Shown: positions 10,247 through 23,500 of the stretch, in pieces | Layout: each line of letters opens with the position of its first letter | Numbering within the stretch: position 1 is the stretch's first letter | Assembly: GCF_037975245.1 (NCBI RefSeq) | Contig: NC_092573.1 | Location: 10,977,501 to 11,041,500 of the forward strand | DNA: 64,000 bases | Source of the DNA: Apostichopus japonicus | Lineage: Eukaryota > Echinodermata > Holothuroidea > Aspidochirotida > Stichopodidae | Reading direction: 5' to 3' | Program-made: the position numbers and the translations under genes | The notes under the pieces: model-generated | Databases searched by the model: none | What the model was told of the DNA's origin: nothing | What the model saw: only the letters and a program-made list of their open reading frames with translations

Positions 10247-12480
10247 GATACCTGCAAACTTCACTATATCAAAGCCCTTCTGTGTCTATATGCAATGTAT
10301 CGGTATCGTAAAGTCACACGTTTTATTCAGATCACGTGATTGAATGAAAAAAAAGAAGGAGTTCAAAGATATAGGCCTCCTCTATCAAATGTTGAACGAA
10401 TGCGGTTTCGCACAGTTTTGTATTTAAAATAATATTCGTCGAGCCTTTTTCATGTGATTCTTAATTTGATTTTCTGCATGAAAACCGTATTGATATTAAA
10501 TTTAACGCAATTTGGTTATTGGTAAATAACCTTGGCCAATTACCTCGGGGTAAACAAACGTTGCGTTTGGACGATAATCTCTCTTTTTTTTTCTTTTTCT
10601 TGAAATCGCTCTAGGCATTGCTTTAACCTGTATTAGTATAGATGGAAAGATAAAACTCAAAACCATATATACAGATGAAGGGAGAAGACACACTAGAGAA
10701 AATCAATAGTGTTCAGATAGAAGAACCTTAGGAGAGAATTTTATTCATTAAAACTCAAACATACTTCGGAAAGCAAATATGTCTGTGTTTTTGTGTGTGT
10801 ATATATCCGTAGGTTATTTTGTCACCATACCGTTGCAATGAAGGTAAAAATGATTTCAACCGGAATAAAAAAAAGAAGAGTTGAATTGGAGCAGAGGACA
10901 AATGAGCTAGGGCATAAAGTTTGATGTCAGCTGAAAAAGCAGTAATGAATTGTCGAGACAAAAAAATCCATTAATCTATAAAAAATAAAATAAAAAAATA
11001 ACAATAATTGCAGCAATCAGTCTGAGATGCTTTTAAATATCCTCAATTTAGCAGCAGAAATTCGTCAAATTGAGACTGTATCTTTTGGTTATTTATCACG
11101 TTCGGATAGTGCAAGTTGAATACAACTGTTGAGGTTGACGCTATAGCAAGATAGGTTTACGCTTTATTAATGAAGGAAATGACCTTGGTGGAAAAATAAT
11201 AATAACTGTGCATATAATTTAATAATGATGTATACCTTATAATTGTAAACTCGAGATCACTCATAGAGTTATTATGGAAATAGAGGATTTAACAATATCT
11301 GTGAACAAGTTTGTTCCGTGTGATTCCATACACCAGATAGATGGATATGGGTAGGATGAATATAAGAGTAATGGGTGATAGGTAATATAAGTATGTATAT
11401 TTATTTGTTTTATCACAACAAAAATTACAATGTGAAAGGAAGTCTTCTATAAAGCCTGAATTGGCTTAACAGAGTAAGAAGACTCCCTGGTAAAAAAGAA
11501 AAATATAATACAAGTTGAATGAGCAGAATGATACAGATACTTAAAGGAGTAATAACTAGATAGGATAACACGACAGGATAAACACGACATGATAACTAGA
11601 CAGGATAAATCACGGTTGTTTGAAGGAAATGGAAAGGATATAACTTATCGAAGTCATCTAACTCGACGAGTCGCCTAATTTTATGGAAGTCGAAATGATA
11701 TATGTCTTCAGTCATACAGATCTGGTAGGTATTTGTCATATTGTCAATATTATACTATGTAATGCGGGGATCACATAACAATGGTGTTAATTAGCTCGAC
11801 TAGCCGCCAACTTCATCATTTCCAATAATTTAAGAACACGTTGAAAAAAGTTAAGATAACTACATCAGCTGTGATCTCCTTGCTTCTATGACAGAAATAC
11901 ATATACTGACAATCCACTTTAATACTTGCAGTAAGACGAATATCTTCTTACAACATATTTTAAAACTAAAGTCCCGGTAGAAGAAAGGGAAAAAAATATT
12001 AAATCATTGAAACACTCACGGGGAGGAGTCGACAAATTTTCTAGAGGCAACACTACTAAAATGCCAAATAAAGAAAAATGATGTATTCCGTCAAATATTC
12101 ATTTCACCCAGCGAGGAATTGCTGCAATCAAAATTGAGAGCTGGTGCATGTCAGATAATAAAGTCGGTGTTTCGAACGCGGAAACCTGATAGTTATACAC
12201 TGTTGAGAGATTATTAGTAAGGATCATCGAAACGGTTTTTGCCGATGGTTAAGGTACTTAACTTCTACTGTAGTTTTCCTTAGTGAGTGCGTTGTCAATA
12301 CCAGGAAGTCGATATTTATATGGACAGTATAAAGCGCCGTTCAACATCTCAACATAGGCACAACCTTGAACCTCAAGATGCTACTCTCAAGGGAACTGTT
12401 AACCACTTTCCTCTCCTATCTTTTCTGATTTACGACTTTCCTGGTTCTCAGAGACTATCGAATGGCTGGTTTTTAGCCAG
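10247..12480. other. Non-coding DNA, possible retroelement tail near 11400
   Basis: AT-rich with no convincing exon. The stretch 11395-11495, read on the minus strand, ends in TTTTGTTGTGATAAAACAAATAAAT after a short hairpin-like GAAGTCTTC region, which resembles a LINE 3' UTR; weak evidence. Around 11555-11610 there is a short imperfect repeat (ataacacgacaggataa). Confidence 0.4.
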
Positions 12481-12881
12481 ACAACCTTTTTCGAAAGTGT
12501 AGACATAATTACACTGTCAAGACTGTTGAAGACTTGATCAAATCTTACTATACTGTTTCCTCATCTGCAACCTCTGCTCGTCAAAACATGAGCTGCAACC
12601 TCTGTTCGTCAATACATGAGCTTGGCTTTGGTGTTGAAGATTCGTCATCATCGTCGTCGACGCGCAATGCCCTGTTGGACCGAGACGGTCAAACAGGGAG
12701 GTGTCATTTCAATGTCCAAAGAGGCCCGAGAAAGAAACAGACGAAACATTCATCTGAAGAAGATTCGTCTGTGAGAAGGAACATTCACACTGACGAAACT
12801 ATATACGACACTATACCTCCATGGCCTTCCTCCTATAGTCCAATGGCTTTACTGTGTTTTTCCAGCCAATACTATAGCTAG
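12481..12881 (+). CDS. Candidate terminal coding exon, receptor-tail-like (uncertain)
   Basis: An open frame begins right after an acceptor-like ggtttttagccag (AG at 12480) and runs about 133 codons to TAG. It has no early ATG, so if real it is an internal/terminal exon rather than a complete gene. The predicted peptide is hydrophilic: a basic start, a Ser run (about residues 52-57) and a Tyr-Pro motif ETIYDTIPPWPSS near the end that resembles cytoplasmic tails of cell-surface receptors; this is a resemblance only. A 27-bp imperfect tandem repeat encodes two similar Met-Ser-Cys segments around 12560-12620. The last codons and the stop lie inside the foldback MITE at 12872, so the native C-terminus may be lost. 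No upstream exon was identified. Confidence 0.3.
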
Positions 12882-13262
12882 TACAGTAACTACTGTTCAT
12901 GTTCCACAACCGTGCATCAGTAACTTTACTGCGCTGTGTTCGTAACAGGGTAACATGTGTTACAGGTGGCACAGTAATCACTGCAAGTTTTTTCCTTACT
13001 GCAAATTTAAAAATTAAAAATAAAATTTTTAAAATTTAAAATTAAAATTGTTTACAAAAATAAATAAATAAATAAATAAAAATTATTATTATTTTTTAAA
13101 TAACTGCACATTTTCACCTGTCGGACTCGTAGTTCAACGTGTAACAGTTTTCCAGTAATTACTGTGCCAACTGTACCACATGAAACCGTGTTGCGAACAC
13201 AGCGCAGTAGTTACTGATGCACGGTTGTGGAACATGAACAGTAGTTGCTGTACTAGCTATGA
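12872..13262. mobile_element. Foldback MITE with about 75-bp arms
   Basis: Left arm ATAGCTAGTACAGTAACTAC to about 12950 is repeated inverted at 13185-13262, including CTGTTCATGTTCCACAACCG and TGCATCAGTAACT. The centre is a low-complexity A/T block (about 13010-13100) with TAAA repeats. The outer motif CAGTAACTACTG is shared with the PAL-A family, suggesting related families. No ORF. Confidence 0.75.
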
Positions 13263-14705
13263 GTATCGGGTGGTTTGTCGTATTATAGTACAATTAATTG
13301 GCTCCGATAACATACACGTTGAATCCCTCACCTTCCAGGTCCGCTAGATTATCTAGTCTTCCCACTGACGTGTTCTACCCACCATATGATAGCTAATAGT
13401 TTAGGGTTCTAAGGCACATTTTAATTCAACCCACCGTGACAGTTTAGATTTCGAGGTGAAATAGGTCAAAATTTAGTATGGTAATCCCCGACCCGTCTGG
13501 CAGCTTTCAATGCGGAATCCCCCTGTTTCAACCAGGACATTATCAACGCTTTGAATCTCCTTCAATCCTGCATGGTATATCGCATTTCATCTTCTTCAAC
13601 ATACAAGCCAAACAAATACTTCAGTCGGTCAATTTAAGACTATTTCTCGACAATGGTTAACGTTTCAGGCGGCTGTTTACCCTAATTGTGATATGTTACC
13701 TACACAAATGATCCATTCTGGTTAGGTATTAATGTCCAGCTTATCTCGCGGAACTGTCATGGAAAGTTGATCGCATAACTCGATATCAATCTCACCCATT
13801 ACGCAAGACTCGCGGATTTTTTAAAGGAAGTTTTGAAACTGCTGTAGAACTATATAACCAGTCACCCTTGAACTGATTGAATGACGTCACCATTTTCTCA
13901 ACTGCAAGCAGTTTTAGAAAACAGGACAACACGGCCCACTATTTTTCTGCATCGGTGGTACTAGCCAGGGATGTAAATTATAAACATTGCCCAGTGAAAT
14001 GTTTTCCACCAGACGCTGGACATTTCAATACAAAATATCTAAAAGGAATTTCATAATTGCACTTTACAAAATCTGGTGTAACAACCTTTTTTTTTCGCGT
14101 TAGTCAAATCTAATTTTTCTTTTCAAAAAAAGAATTTATGTAACTAGATCGTAGATCTTAATTTAGAATCCCCGCAGAGACACACACACGAATTTTCACT
14201 TTCAAATTAGTCTTATTTAAATAGTCAATACCAATTTCTAGGCCACTGGAAGGGATGAAGAATTTAGAGAAGAATAACTCTCAAAGGATATAAAGAAGTT
14301 GAGGAGTGTAAGAAACTGTAACAAGTGTCACATACCCCCATTTAATTGCTCCATTGACTTGAATACACTAAATTCGTCACTTTACAATGTCAAATTTTTC
14401 AACTGACATGTCCTAACCTTGCACAGGATAGCTGACGGTTTGCACTAAAATTGTTACTTCAAAATCTATACCCAGCATGATCGTGTAAGTTTTAAGCTGC
14501 AATAGGTGAATTTAAGCATGGGGGGGGGGGGGGGGTTGTCTCCAACCCATGTACCAGCTGTTGTGTGAAGTCTTCCTGTTTCGCCAACGAATTTCTATGA
14601 TGCATTAAACATCACCTTAACATTTTTGAATCCCTTCTGACTTCTTCACCAACAATAGTTTATTTCATAATTTTCAACATCCAGGAAAAAAACATGTCGA
14701 AAACC
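13263..14705. other. Non-coding DNA
   Basis: Contains TGACGTCA at 13882-13889 and a run of about 15 G at 14521-14535. No supported gene. Confidence 0.5.
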
Positions 14706-15014
14706 AGCTGATTCACACAAAGATGACAGTAACTACTGTAAATTTTAAAGTTTTATACCGCAGTAACAACTGGATCGTGCTAGTAAATATGATAAATCGA
14801 TAGCATGTGCTATTAGGTTTACAGTAAGAACTGAGGATATGTGTAATCCCAAAAATGCATCAAACTGGATTTGTTGGGATTACACATATCCTCAGTTCTG
14901 ATTGTAATCCTAATAGTACATGCTACCGAATTATAGCACGATCCAGTTTTTACTGTAGTCCAAAACTTAAAGATCAATAGTATAGTAGTTACTTTGTTCT
15001 CTTTGTGTATCTGC
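14706..15014. mobile_element. PAL-A palindromic MITE, copy 2
   Basis: Arms GATTCACACAAAGATGACAG... and their complement ending in CTTTGTGTATCTGC. The central palindrome around ACTGAGGATATGTGTAATCC is nearly perfect, with loop TGCATCAAACTGGATTTG. About 309 bp, no ORF. See the copies at 6884, 18034 and 33015. Confidence 0.85.
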
Positions 15015-15349
15015 GAAAACTCACCTCAGTAAGTTTAGTTATAGGGGCGTTTGATGACGTTGGTTTACCTCTCAGGCGGTCAGCACTACTACGAAAAATA
15101 CAGGGATTATATAGGAAGCACTAATTGCCCTCCGCTCACTATAGGAATATCATAGAAACTATATAAAGTGATCGTTGTCGAAACAAGGAATAGAATGGAT
15201 ACTATTAAAATCCTAGTTTTCGTAAGACCAATAGATAAAGCTACGGATTATTACAAAACAAGTACTAAACTGGTGTGGAACTTCCCACTCGTGTTTACTA
15301 CCTTCCTCATCACTGATTTTTCCACGAAACTTTGTAAATTCTCGGTCAA

Positions 15350-15596
15350 ACTTAGTTAGCTATATTATTTCTTCTCCCTCTTCTTTGTTACCTTTTTTTT
15401 CTGTTATAATTCTCTTCACTCTTGTTCTTTTTGTAGTTTTATTTACATATTGCTTTCCAGTTGGTAAAGATGAGCTGTCTGTAAAAGAATCTAGATTCTT
15501 CAGTTCTCTTCTACTTTCTTGAATTGATACTTGTTCCATCTTTGTTCTTTTGCAAAGGGGAAATAAACTGAAACAAATTGAATTGAACTGCACATA
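15350..15596 (+). mobile_element. Possible 3' tail of a non-LTR retrotransposon
   Basis: The end TTTTGCAAAGGGGAAATAAACTGAAACAAATTGAATTGAACTG has the form of an L2/CR1-type LINE 3' UTR with an ATTGA-like tail, similar in style to the tail of the LINE at 20319. No reverse transcriptase sequence is recognisable. Classification is tentative. Confidence 0.3.
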
Positions 15597-15894
15597 CTTC
15601 GAATAGCATGCAAATGACTCCGGTCTTAACAATGTATTGTTTAGCTTCCGCCTTGACTGTAGAAGAGTCCTCCGACTCCCAAGCTCCCCATTAACTTCAG
15701 GACTCTTCTATGGAGAATCCCCTTCCACTACAGGGCTCATCGAAGGTAGCCGTCCATTAATTTAAGAGCTTGGAATGCTCTTTTAACTAGATGATCAAGG
15801 CTAGGATGTACTTTCTAAGAAAAGTCACTCAACATGGAACCTGGGCACGACAACCAAAACGACTGATCTGATCCACTGATCGTGTGATCTCTTG

Positions 15895-16010
15895 CATCTG
15901 TGATGGTGTGATGGTGTTATGGTGTGATGGTGTGATGGTGTGATGGTATGATGGTGTCATCGTGTGATCGCGTGATCGCGTGACAGCGTGATCGTGTGAT
16001 CATGATGATG
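15895..16010. repeat. 8-bp minisatellite (GTGATGGT)n
   Basis: About twelve imperfect units GTGATGGT/GTGATCGC. Confidence 0.85.
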
Positions 16011-16389
16011 TTACATCTAACGTGTAACACGCGTCCCATGATAAAGGAACAGATACTAGACATGATTTAACCAAAAGACCGCATAGAGCCACTCCAATAA
16101 AAAAAATTAAAAAAACATATTTGATATGAGTTTTACGAGTCATTGGCTTTCATAGTAAACATTTATTCCATACTCTCAGTTCTTAATGTTAATTTTGACA
16201 TTTACAGAGTATTTACCATAATATCTTTACCTTTATCTTTAACTTCTACGTTACAGTAATATCTTTAAGATATACTGTAATTTGCATATAGTTAATACTT
16301 TGCATGTGTACAAAACTACGTTGTTCGTCTTATGATCATATCAAGAAGAAGGTTTAACAAATGCATATATGATCCATTCCCCGCCAGTG

Positions 16390-16905
16390 AATTATTCTTG
16401 GAAAGAATAGTGCCAGAGGATAATGTGTCTTTTTGACACATGAAAGACGAACATATTCTTATCATACAGGTTGAAATTTACATGCAATTGATTTGTGTCA
16501 TTTTTGAGAGAATAACATTTAAAATTTGACTTGGTTTGCATGAAAAGTGAACTGGAAGCAAATATGTGTGGAGTCATATACACTGACATATTTGTTTGAT
16601 TTTACTTTAAAATCTTCATCCAATTTGCTTGAAAAGTGGGATGCATTAACAATATATGAATATACATTACTGCAGTCATGTGGGTATTGTGGGTAGCTTC
16701 AAATCCCCTCAAGCAAAGCTGTAAAACTCAATTCAGGAATCGAAACAATAAAGTGAAGAAAAAAAAAAGAAGAAAAAAAACCTTTCGCTGTCAATCTGCA
16801 ACAATGGCGTCACATCTGTTTGCTTAAAGGTCACTTATCGTACAAACTGTGCTTTTTACCTATCAATATCTCAACAACGCGTTACAGTAAATATCACGCA
16901 AATGA
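16390..16905. repeat. Diverged dispersed repeat R1, copy 1
   Basis: Shares patches in the same order with 60360-61490: for example the segment around ATCTTCATCCAATTTGCTTG against ACATTCATCCAATTTCTTCG, and CGTCACATCTGTTTGCTTAA against CATCACACCTGTTTGCTTCA followed by a common ATCAATATCTC. The match is patchy, so this is an old repeat or duplication of unknown type. Confidence 0.4.
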
Positions 16906-17078
16906 TGCTTATTATATACTCTTCTTTCATTGGCCCAAATAAATTTTCTTCCGGACTATTAATGAACTGTTATGGACTGTTAATGAATACTAAGTTATTA
17001 CTTGCGGAGATCATTGAGGATGTAAAATGTATACAATATAGAATGATAATACGTCAGTTATTACACAGGACCACATAC

Positions 17079-17702
17079 CAGTGGCGGCGGAACCGGGGGG
17101 GGGGGGCTTGGGGGGCTCAGCCCCCCCCCATGAAAAAGTTGAGGGGGCAAATGCATGATAAGCCCCCCCAATATTTACCAAGGCTCCGAAACGTGCATCT
17201 GCCCATTTTATTTTAATCAATTATTAAATGAAAAAAAAACACAATATTAGCATTTCACCTGTACTGTATAGGGTACATGCGATCGTGACAGTGCTTGGTT
17301 CATAGCAATTTGTTGGCATTGAGAAATGCTTTCTGTTTTTTTCTTATGACATTTATTTAATTATTGCATTTAATTGCAAGTAGTAATTTACTACACTCAA
17401 AAACGTCTTTGCGAGTACACTACGAGTAATAGCTACTCTCTTAAAACACCATCGAATATACAAATTACAATGTTTTTACAGATTTTTACAGGCTTGCAGG
17501 CTTGCAGGCTTGAGACCCATATTTTAGGGCTAGGTATTCACAGCATAAAACACTCGGGAAGTGCCGTTTCCGGCCATCTGGGGGTTTGAAAACCCCAAAT
17601 TTTTCTTGTACGCTCCGCGCCAACCGATGGTGGCGCTCCGCTTAGATAGTCTCCACACATTAGCCCCCCCCCCCCAATAATTTTCCCGTTCCGCCGCGCC
17701 TG
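17079..17702. mobile_element. hAT MITE, 624 bp, with perfect 8-bp TSD
   Basis: Terminal inverted repeats CAGTGGCGGCGGAACCGG and, at the right, CCCGTTCCGCCGCGCCTG, flanked by the identical octamer CCACATAC at 17071-17078 and 17703-17710. The 8-bp duplication and CAG termini place it in hAT. Near the right end (about 17555-17655) it carries the hairpin module shared with the 8430, 9640, 32330 and 48804 elements, although its termini differ from theirs. Long G and C runs lie inside each end. No transposase ORF. Confidence 0.88.
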
Positions 17703-18033
17703 CCACATACCAGTATTTGTTTGTACAAATATATGGCAGGTTGAAATGGGAATTAATTATCACAATGTGATATGAAAAAGTAAACAGAAAATATGTGATA
17801 ATAATAATACAGTGTATACACAATGATAATGTAAAAGTACACAACGATAATATAAATGTACAAGATGGTAATATCAAAATGTACAAGATGGAAATACAAA
17901 TGTAAAACGGTAATAACATAAAGTTACACAACGATAGTATAATCGTATACTTTGTCATTATTTATCATCACGTGTGGTCGTTTTGGCGTTCCATATATTG
18001 AGCTGCAGTGCAACAAAGTCACTATTGTACACC

Positions 18034-18339
18034 CCGATTCACACAGAGAACACAGTTACTACTGTAAAATTATATATAGTTGTGTACCAAAGTAAAAACT
18101 GGATCGTGCTATAAATCGGTAGAACGTGCTATTAGGATTACAGTAAGAACTGAAGATATGTGTAATCCCAACAAATCCAGTTTGATGCATATGGTGGGAT
18201 TACACATATCCTCAGTTCTTACTGAAACCGCTAAAAGCACATGCTGCGATTTATCAGATTTATCAGCACAATCCAATTTTTACTGTGGGTACAAAACTTA
18301 AAGACTTACAGTAATTACTGTAATATCTGTGTCAATCGG
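18034..18339. mobile_element. PAL-A palindromic MITE, copy 3
   Basis: Termini CCGATTCACACAGAG and CTGTGTCAATCGG. The inner arms CTATAAATCGGTAGAACGTG and AACTGAAGATATGTGTAATC pair with their complements around a short loop. 306 bp, no ORF. Confidence 0.88.
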
Positions 18340-19394
18340 CTGCTATGGATCGCGGAACAACTTGGACGTTTACAGTACATAACTGGTTAGCACGTCATTA
18401 GTACCAGATTATAGCCTACATGCACTAAAATACATTACCGGTATACACTGGCCAATTTTGTTCTTTTTTGAGTAATCCCAATATTAATTAAAATGCTGTA
18501 AGGCCACACTGTGTTAAATTTGCAGACCGAAAGTATTCTATCGAAACGAATACGTCTGTAGTTTTCTCTTTCATTTCTTATGACTACAAATGTCTTCTTT
18601 GTAAGTTTTAATTTACTTTTTTTTCGATTAACTTATATTCAAATGCTTTGTCTTTCTTGAGGCATGAGACGTGGACTGTAGGTTTATATCATGTCCATAT
18701 CATCATCGAGCAAATTTGATAGTTAGCGGCATTGTAATTTTTGGCTCAGGGTGGTACTTTAACTCAATTAAATCGAACAGATACGACATGTGCTCACATT
18801 AGAATTCGGAATTAATTTTTGACGGACTCTTACGAAGCAGGAGGTGCTTCAGGCTTAACACAATGGAAAGCCAGCAATCGGTTTTTTATACTTAAAACAA
18901 AGCATTTATACGACCAAGGTATGCTTTATCATTTTCACAACTTAAAAGAAAAAAGAAAGGCAAAAACCCACTGACAGATCCAGGCGTGACTATGCAAAAT
19001 TTGACAAGAATCCAACCAATATGCATATCTGGCGATTTGTACGGAAAGTTTGTGTCCTCGACCGGGACACGGTTGCAAAGGGGAACTAGCATCAACCACC
19101 ATATGCCCAGAGAGACAAAACTTGGGCATTTCAATAGTTATCCACATTTGTAAAAACTTGGAATTACCTTGAGTTTTGTATGTATAGTCACTGGTTTAAT
19201 TAATCGGTAAAGATCTTGGAAGATGCAAATATGGTTGCTGTTTTTTTTTTTTGCCATCTTTTATTCAAACTTTGAATTCAATGTACATTTTTTTTTCTCC
19301 ATTTTCGTAAATAAACAATAGCTCTTTCTTAAATAGCGACCAAAATTGTGAAAATTAAAGTGATCGATTTACAAAGTATATTAGATTAATACGA

Positions 19395-19397
<3 letters not shown>
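18340..19397. other. Non-coding DNA
   Basis: AT-rich; no exon, RNA gene or clear repeat recognised. Confidence 0.55.
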
Positions 19398-19470
<73 letters not shown>

Positions 19471-19478
19471 ATATAATA
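19398..19478. repeat. (TA)n microsatellite
   Basis: About 67 bp of pure TA followed by a short ATAAT-type extension. Confidence 0.95.
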
Positions 19479-20318
19479 AACATTCCCACGTAGCAGATAA
19501 TAAAGGTATAACTGAATTAGGACAAATAAATAGTGACTCCGAAAACCTAAACATCAAATAGAGAAGAACAACTAGGAAATATTGCGTAAAGGTTATTGTA
19601 AGAAATGGAAGAGCGAGTTTCGCACTTATGAAATATTTCTCCAACTGTAGAAAGAATTTAAACTTATTGAAGAATGCATTTGTATTTGGTATTTGTATAT
19701 ATATATATTTGTAGAAAACCTAGAAAAAAAAAACAGTAGAAAACCTATCAAGTTTGTTGTTGATATATTCATGTGCCGAGGCTTTAATTTGCACTTTTTC
19801 CTTTTCTTGGACTAGACTAATAGAAAGGTTTCATCCCTCGAGCTGAAATTCTCACGTATCCTGCAGGTAACAATTAGTATATTATGGTTCATATATATCC
19901 TCTCGTTCTTCTCTGTGAATTGTTGATGTTTGAATAGTAAGAGAGACATTTTGTTTAGGCAGATTTTGAAGTTTCTTGGAGAATTCAATTCAAATTTGTT
20001 AAAATGACTTGCCAGAAGGGTTTTGCATTTAACTTAGTTTTGCGATAGTTATATGTCTTTCAGTTTGACGTCTTTCTGTAAGCGAATTCCTTGTTTACCC
20101 GTTGATATGTCGACGCGTAGTCATGCATGAGCCCGGGTATCTTGCCTATAGTAACGGATTTCTTAGCTTCCTGTAGGCGCCATAATCAGGATGTACGTTC
20201 ACTGTATGAACTGGCGCTATGCTCTAATAGGGCATTGACCTTGCGATCTAAGGATTACACTCTGGCCAGGTCGAGGTATAGGATCACAACTCGCGCTCGA
20301 TATTTAACGTCTTAATGT
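19479..20318. other. Non-coding DNA flanking the LINE 3' end
   Basis: AT-rich to about 20080. The last 230 bp (20090-20318) are distinctly GC-richer and not obviously related to either neighbour; they could be an unidentified short repeat. No tRNA-type promoter boxes are convincing. Confidence 0.45.
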
Positions 20319-20560
20319 TCAATTTCAATTTAATTCAATTCAATTCATAAGACTTTATTTCAATCTCTCGCATTAAAGTATGCAATTATGACAATAGACG
20401 TGGGTAAATGTACAAGAGAACAAGAGATTGAGGAGTGCCAACAAGAAGCTCTGCAGAGCTTGTTTACGTTGACACCCCTTTACAAATAAAACATAGAAAG
20501 AAAGCTTAAGTATAAACAGAGAAAACAGAACAAAGATGGCAAAGAAAGGAAAATACAAAA

Positions 20561-23500
20561 TCAATGATAGTTTGATATAAGATACTCTTTAAGACGTTTT
20601 TTGAAGGTGTTCAGAGTTTTACAACTAGTAATAGTAGTATGGAGGGAATTCCAAAGTTTTACGCCGACATAACGAATACCAAGTTGTGCAGACCTAAGTC
20701 TAAAGTAAGGAACAGTCAATTGATTTGGCGCACGGTTGGGATAAGGATCGTTACGTAACTGAAAATAGTTGCGAAAAGTCGACGGAGCATTATCATGTAA
20801 CCAATTGAAAATAAAAATACCAACGTAGTAACGATTTATATCATAGATACTAAGAGCGTTAAGAGTAGTAAACAGGGGTGCTGTATGCTGGAGGTAATCC
20901 GCATTACAAATATAACGAATGGCTCTCTTTTGAAGTAAGTAAAGGGGTTGAATTCTAGAGGCATGGGTACTGCCCCAAATAACATTACAATATGTAAGAT
21001 AGGGAAGTATGAGTGTATTATACAAAGTGACCAATGTGCTTCTGGGAATGATTTGGCGAAGTCTATTAAGAACTCCAGCGCCTTTAGACACTTTCATACA
21101 AATATTCTGAATATGATTATTCCAAGAAAGATGATTATCTATATAAACCCCAAGAAATTTAGTAGTCTTAGACAGCATAACATCAACACCGCAAAGTCTG
21201 ATACTATTAATGTTAGGATTTAAGTGCTTTGAAGGTGTACTAAACACAATAGAGGTAGTTTTCTTAACATTTAGTGACAATTTATTTGCACAAAACCAAT
21301 CATGAATATATGTAAACTCATTCTGTATAGTATCCAATAGAAAATTAATGTCATTACTGGAAAAGAACAGGTTGGTATCATCAGCATAAGAGATTATATG
21401 AAATTTGTTGCTGGCTCTATAGAGGTCATTAACATAAATTATAAACAACAATGGACCAAGTATGGACCCTTGAGGAACACCACACTTTATTGGCTTAGAA
21501 ACAGAATTTATATTATTAATAACAACAAACTGGTGACGATCAGCAAGATAGCTTTTGAACCACTGAAGTACAGTTCCCCGGATTCCATAATGACTAAGTT
21601 TTTCAAGTAAAATGTTATGGTCAAGGGTATCAAACGCCTTCGACAGATCCAGAAATATACCAGAAGCATACTGATTATTTTCGAAAGCTTCCATAACTTT
21701 ACAAGTAAAATGTAAAATAGCATGTGTAGTTGAGCGGCCAGGAAGGAAACCAAATTGATAGTTATACAGTAAATTATGCTTAGCAATAAAGTTATATAAC
21801 CGTGAGAACATTATTTTTTCGATTACCTTGGAGAAACATGGGAGAACTGAAATGGGTCTATAATTATTCACGGATTCCTTTTCACCGGCCTTAAAGACAG
21901 GAACAACTCGAGCTATTTTTAAAGATGTGGGGACAACACCAAGCTCAAAAGAGAGATTACAAAGATATGTGAGTGGAATACATAATGAATGGGCAACATG
22001 TTTTACAATAATAGCAGAAACACCATCAAAACCAGCAGCGGATGGCTTGAGTGATAGAAGTACTTTAAGGACCTCATCTCTTGTTGCAGGAATAATGAAT
22101 AAAGAGTCAATGACTGGTGCTTGCAGGTACATTTTGTAGTGAGAATTAACATTAGGAATCTTATGTTGAGTGGCTGGACCAATAGTAGTAAAATAATCAT
22201 TAAAAATGTTTCCAATATCCAATGGATTAGAAAAACTGACCCCCTGATAATTAATCTGTTCAGGAGTGCGATTAGCTTGTCGACCATGTAAAAGGGTATT
22301 TATTGACCGCCACATACTTTTCGCATCCTGGTTGTTATTATTAAACATATTGGTGTAGTAAGACTTTTTGGCCAGCCTGATAACAGACGTAAGACGATTA
22401 CGAAAACGTTTGTAGTCGTTCAAGTTGTTTGCAGTACGGCTACGGAGATATTTTTTATATAGACGATTCTTTGTACGGCAAGAATTAAGGATGGCAGGAG
22501 TCATCCAGTCATTCTTGTCACTAATACCCTTCTTTGTACTAGGAACATACGGAAGACAGTTGTTTAAATGCTTACTAAATATTTTATTAAACTGATCAAA
22601 TGCAACGTTTACATCATTGCCATAAAAGACATCTTGCCAAGTTTCGTTTTCAATAGCAGACCGAAATAACCGTATAGTTGCTGGATTAACGTGCCTCCTT
22701 AAAGTGATTGACGGAATACTAGTTTTAACATTGTCAATGTCAACAATAGTAAAAACAGGGAAATGATCCGAAATGTCGTCACAAATTATGCCCGAGGTAG
22801 ATGACAATGATGGACTATTCGTAAAAATTACATCAAGAAGTGTAGCAGAGTGTGACGTTATCCTAGAAGGCAAATTGTGGAGTGGACGAAAAGAGTGAGA
22901 GTGTACAAGGTTGATAAACTGATTACCGATGTTTTCCGATGTAATTAAGAGATTACAGTTAAAATCGCCCATTAAGAAACAACTCCTGTCTTCTCGATTC
23001 AATGAAATAAATAAAGTAGAGAACATGTCAATCACAGTTTCGCTAACACCGGAGGGGCAATAAATAACCCCTATGATGATTGGCGAATGAGAAGCCTGTA
23101 GTTCTATAAAAGTCGACTCAAATACGCCTTCTACAAATATACTCAAATCTGAACGAGATTTGTATTTAAGAGATGAATTGATATATAGTGCGACCCCTCC
23201 ACCACGCCCTTGCCTAGAGGCATGTTCCATATTATACCCAGGGATGTTGTAGAGAGTATGTAAAGTATTAGGATTACCAAGCCAGGTCTCGGTTATACCG
23301 ATAACAGAAAAATTATGCCTAACGGATCTTAGTGATAATAATAAATTATTAAAGTTACTATTCAGAGACCTAGCATTCACATGATACAAGGTAAGTTTCT
23401 GATCCCATAAATCGTTGGTAATATCTTGAAAGAAATTATAATTATAATACTTGCAGTTAGTAGCTTGAAAACTTTGAACAGAATTGATATCAGGATCAAT

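Noticed and set aside
10007-10343. ORFs of 60-110 residues rich in Phe/Ser/Leu or Arg/Lys/Glu
   Set aside because: They arise from the polypyrimidine tract inside joined MITEs.
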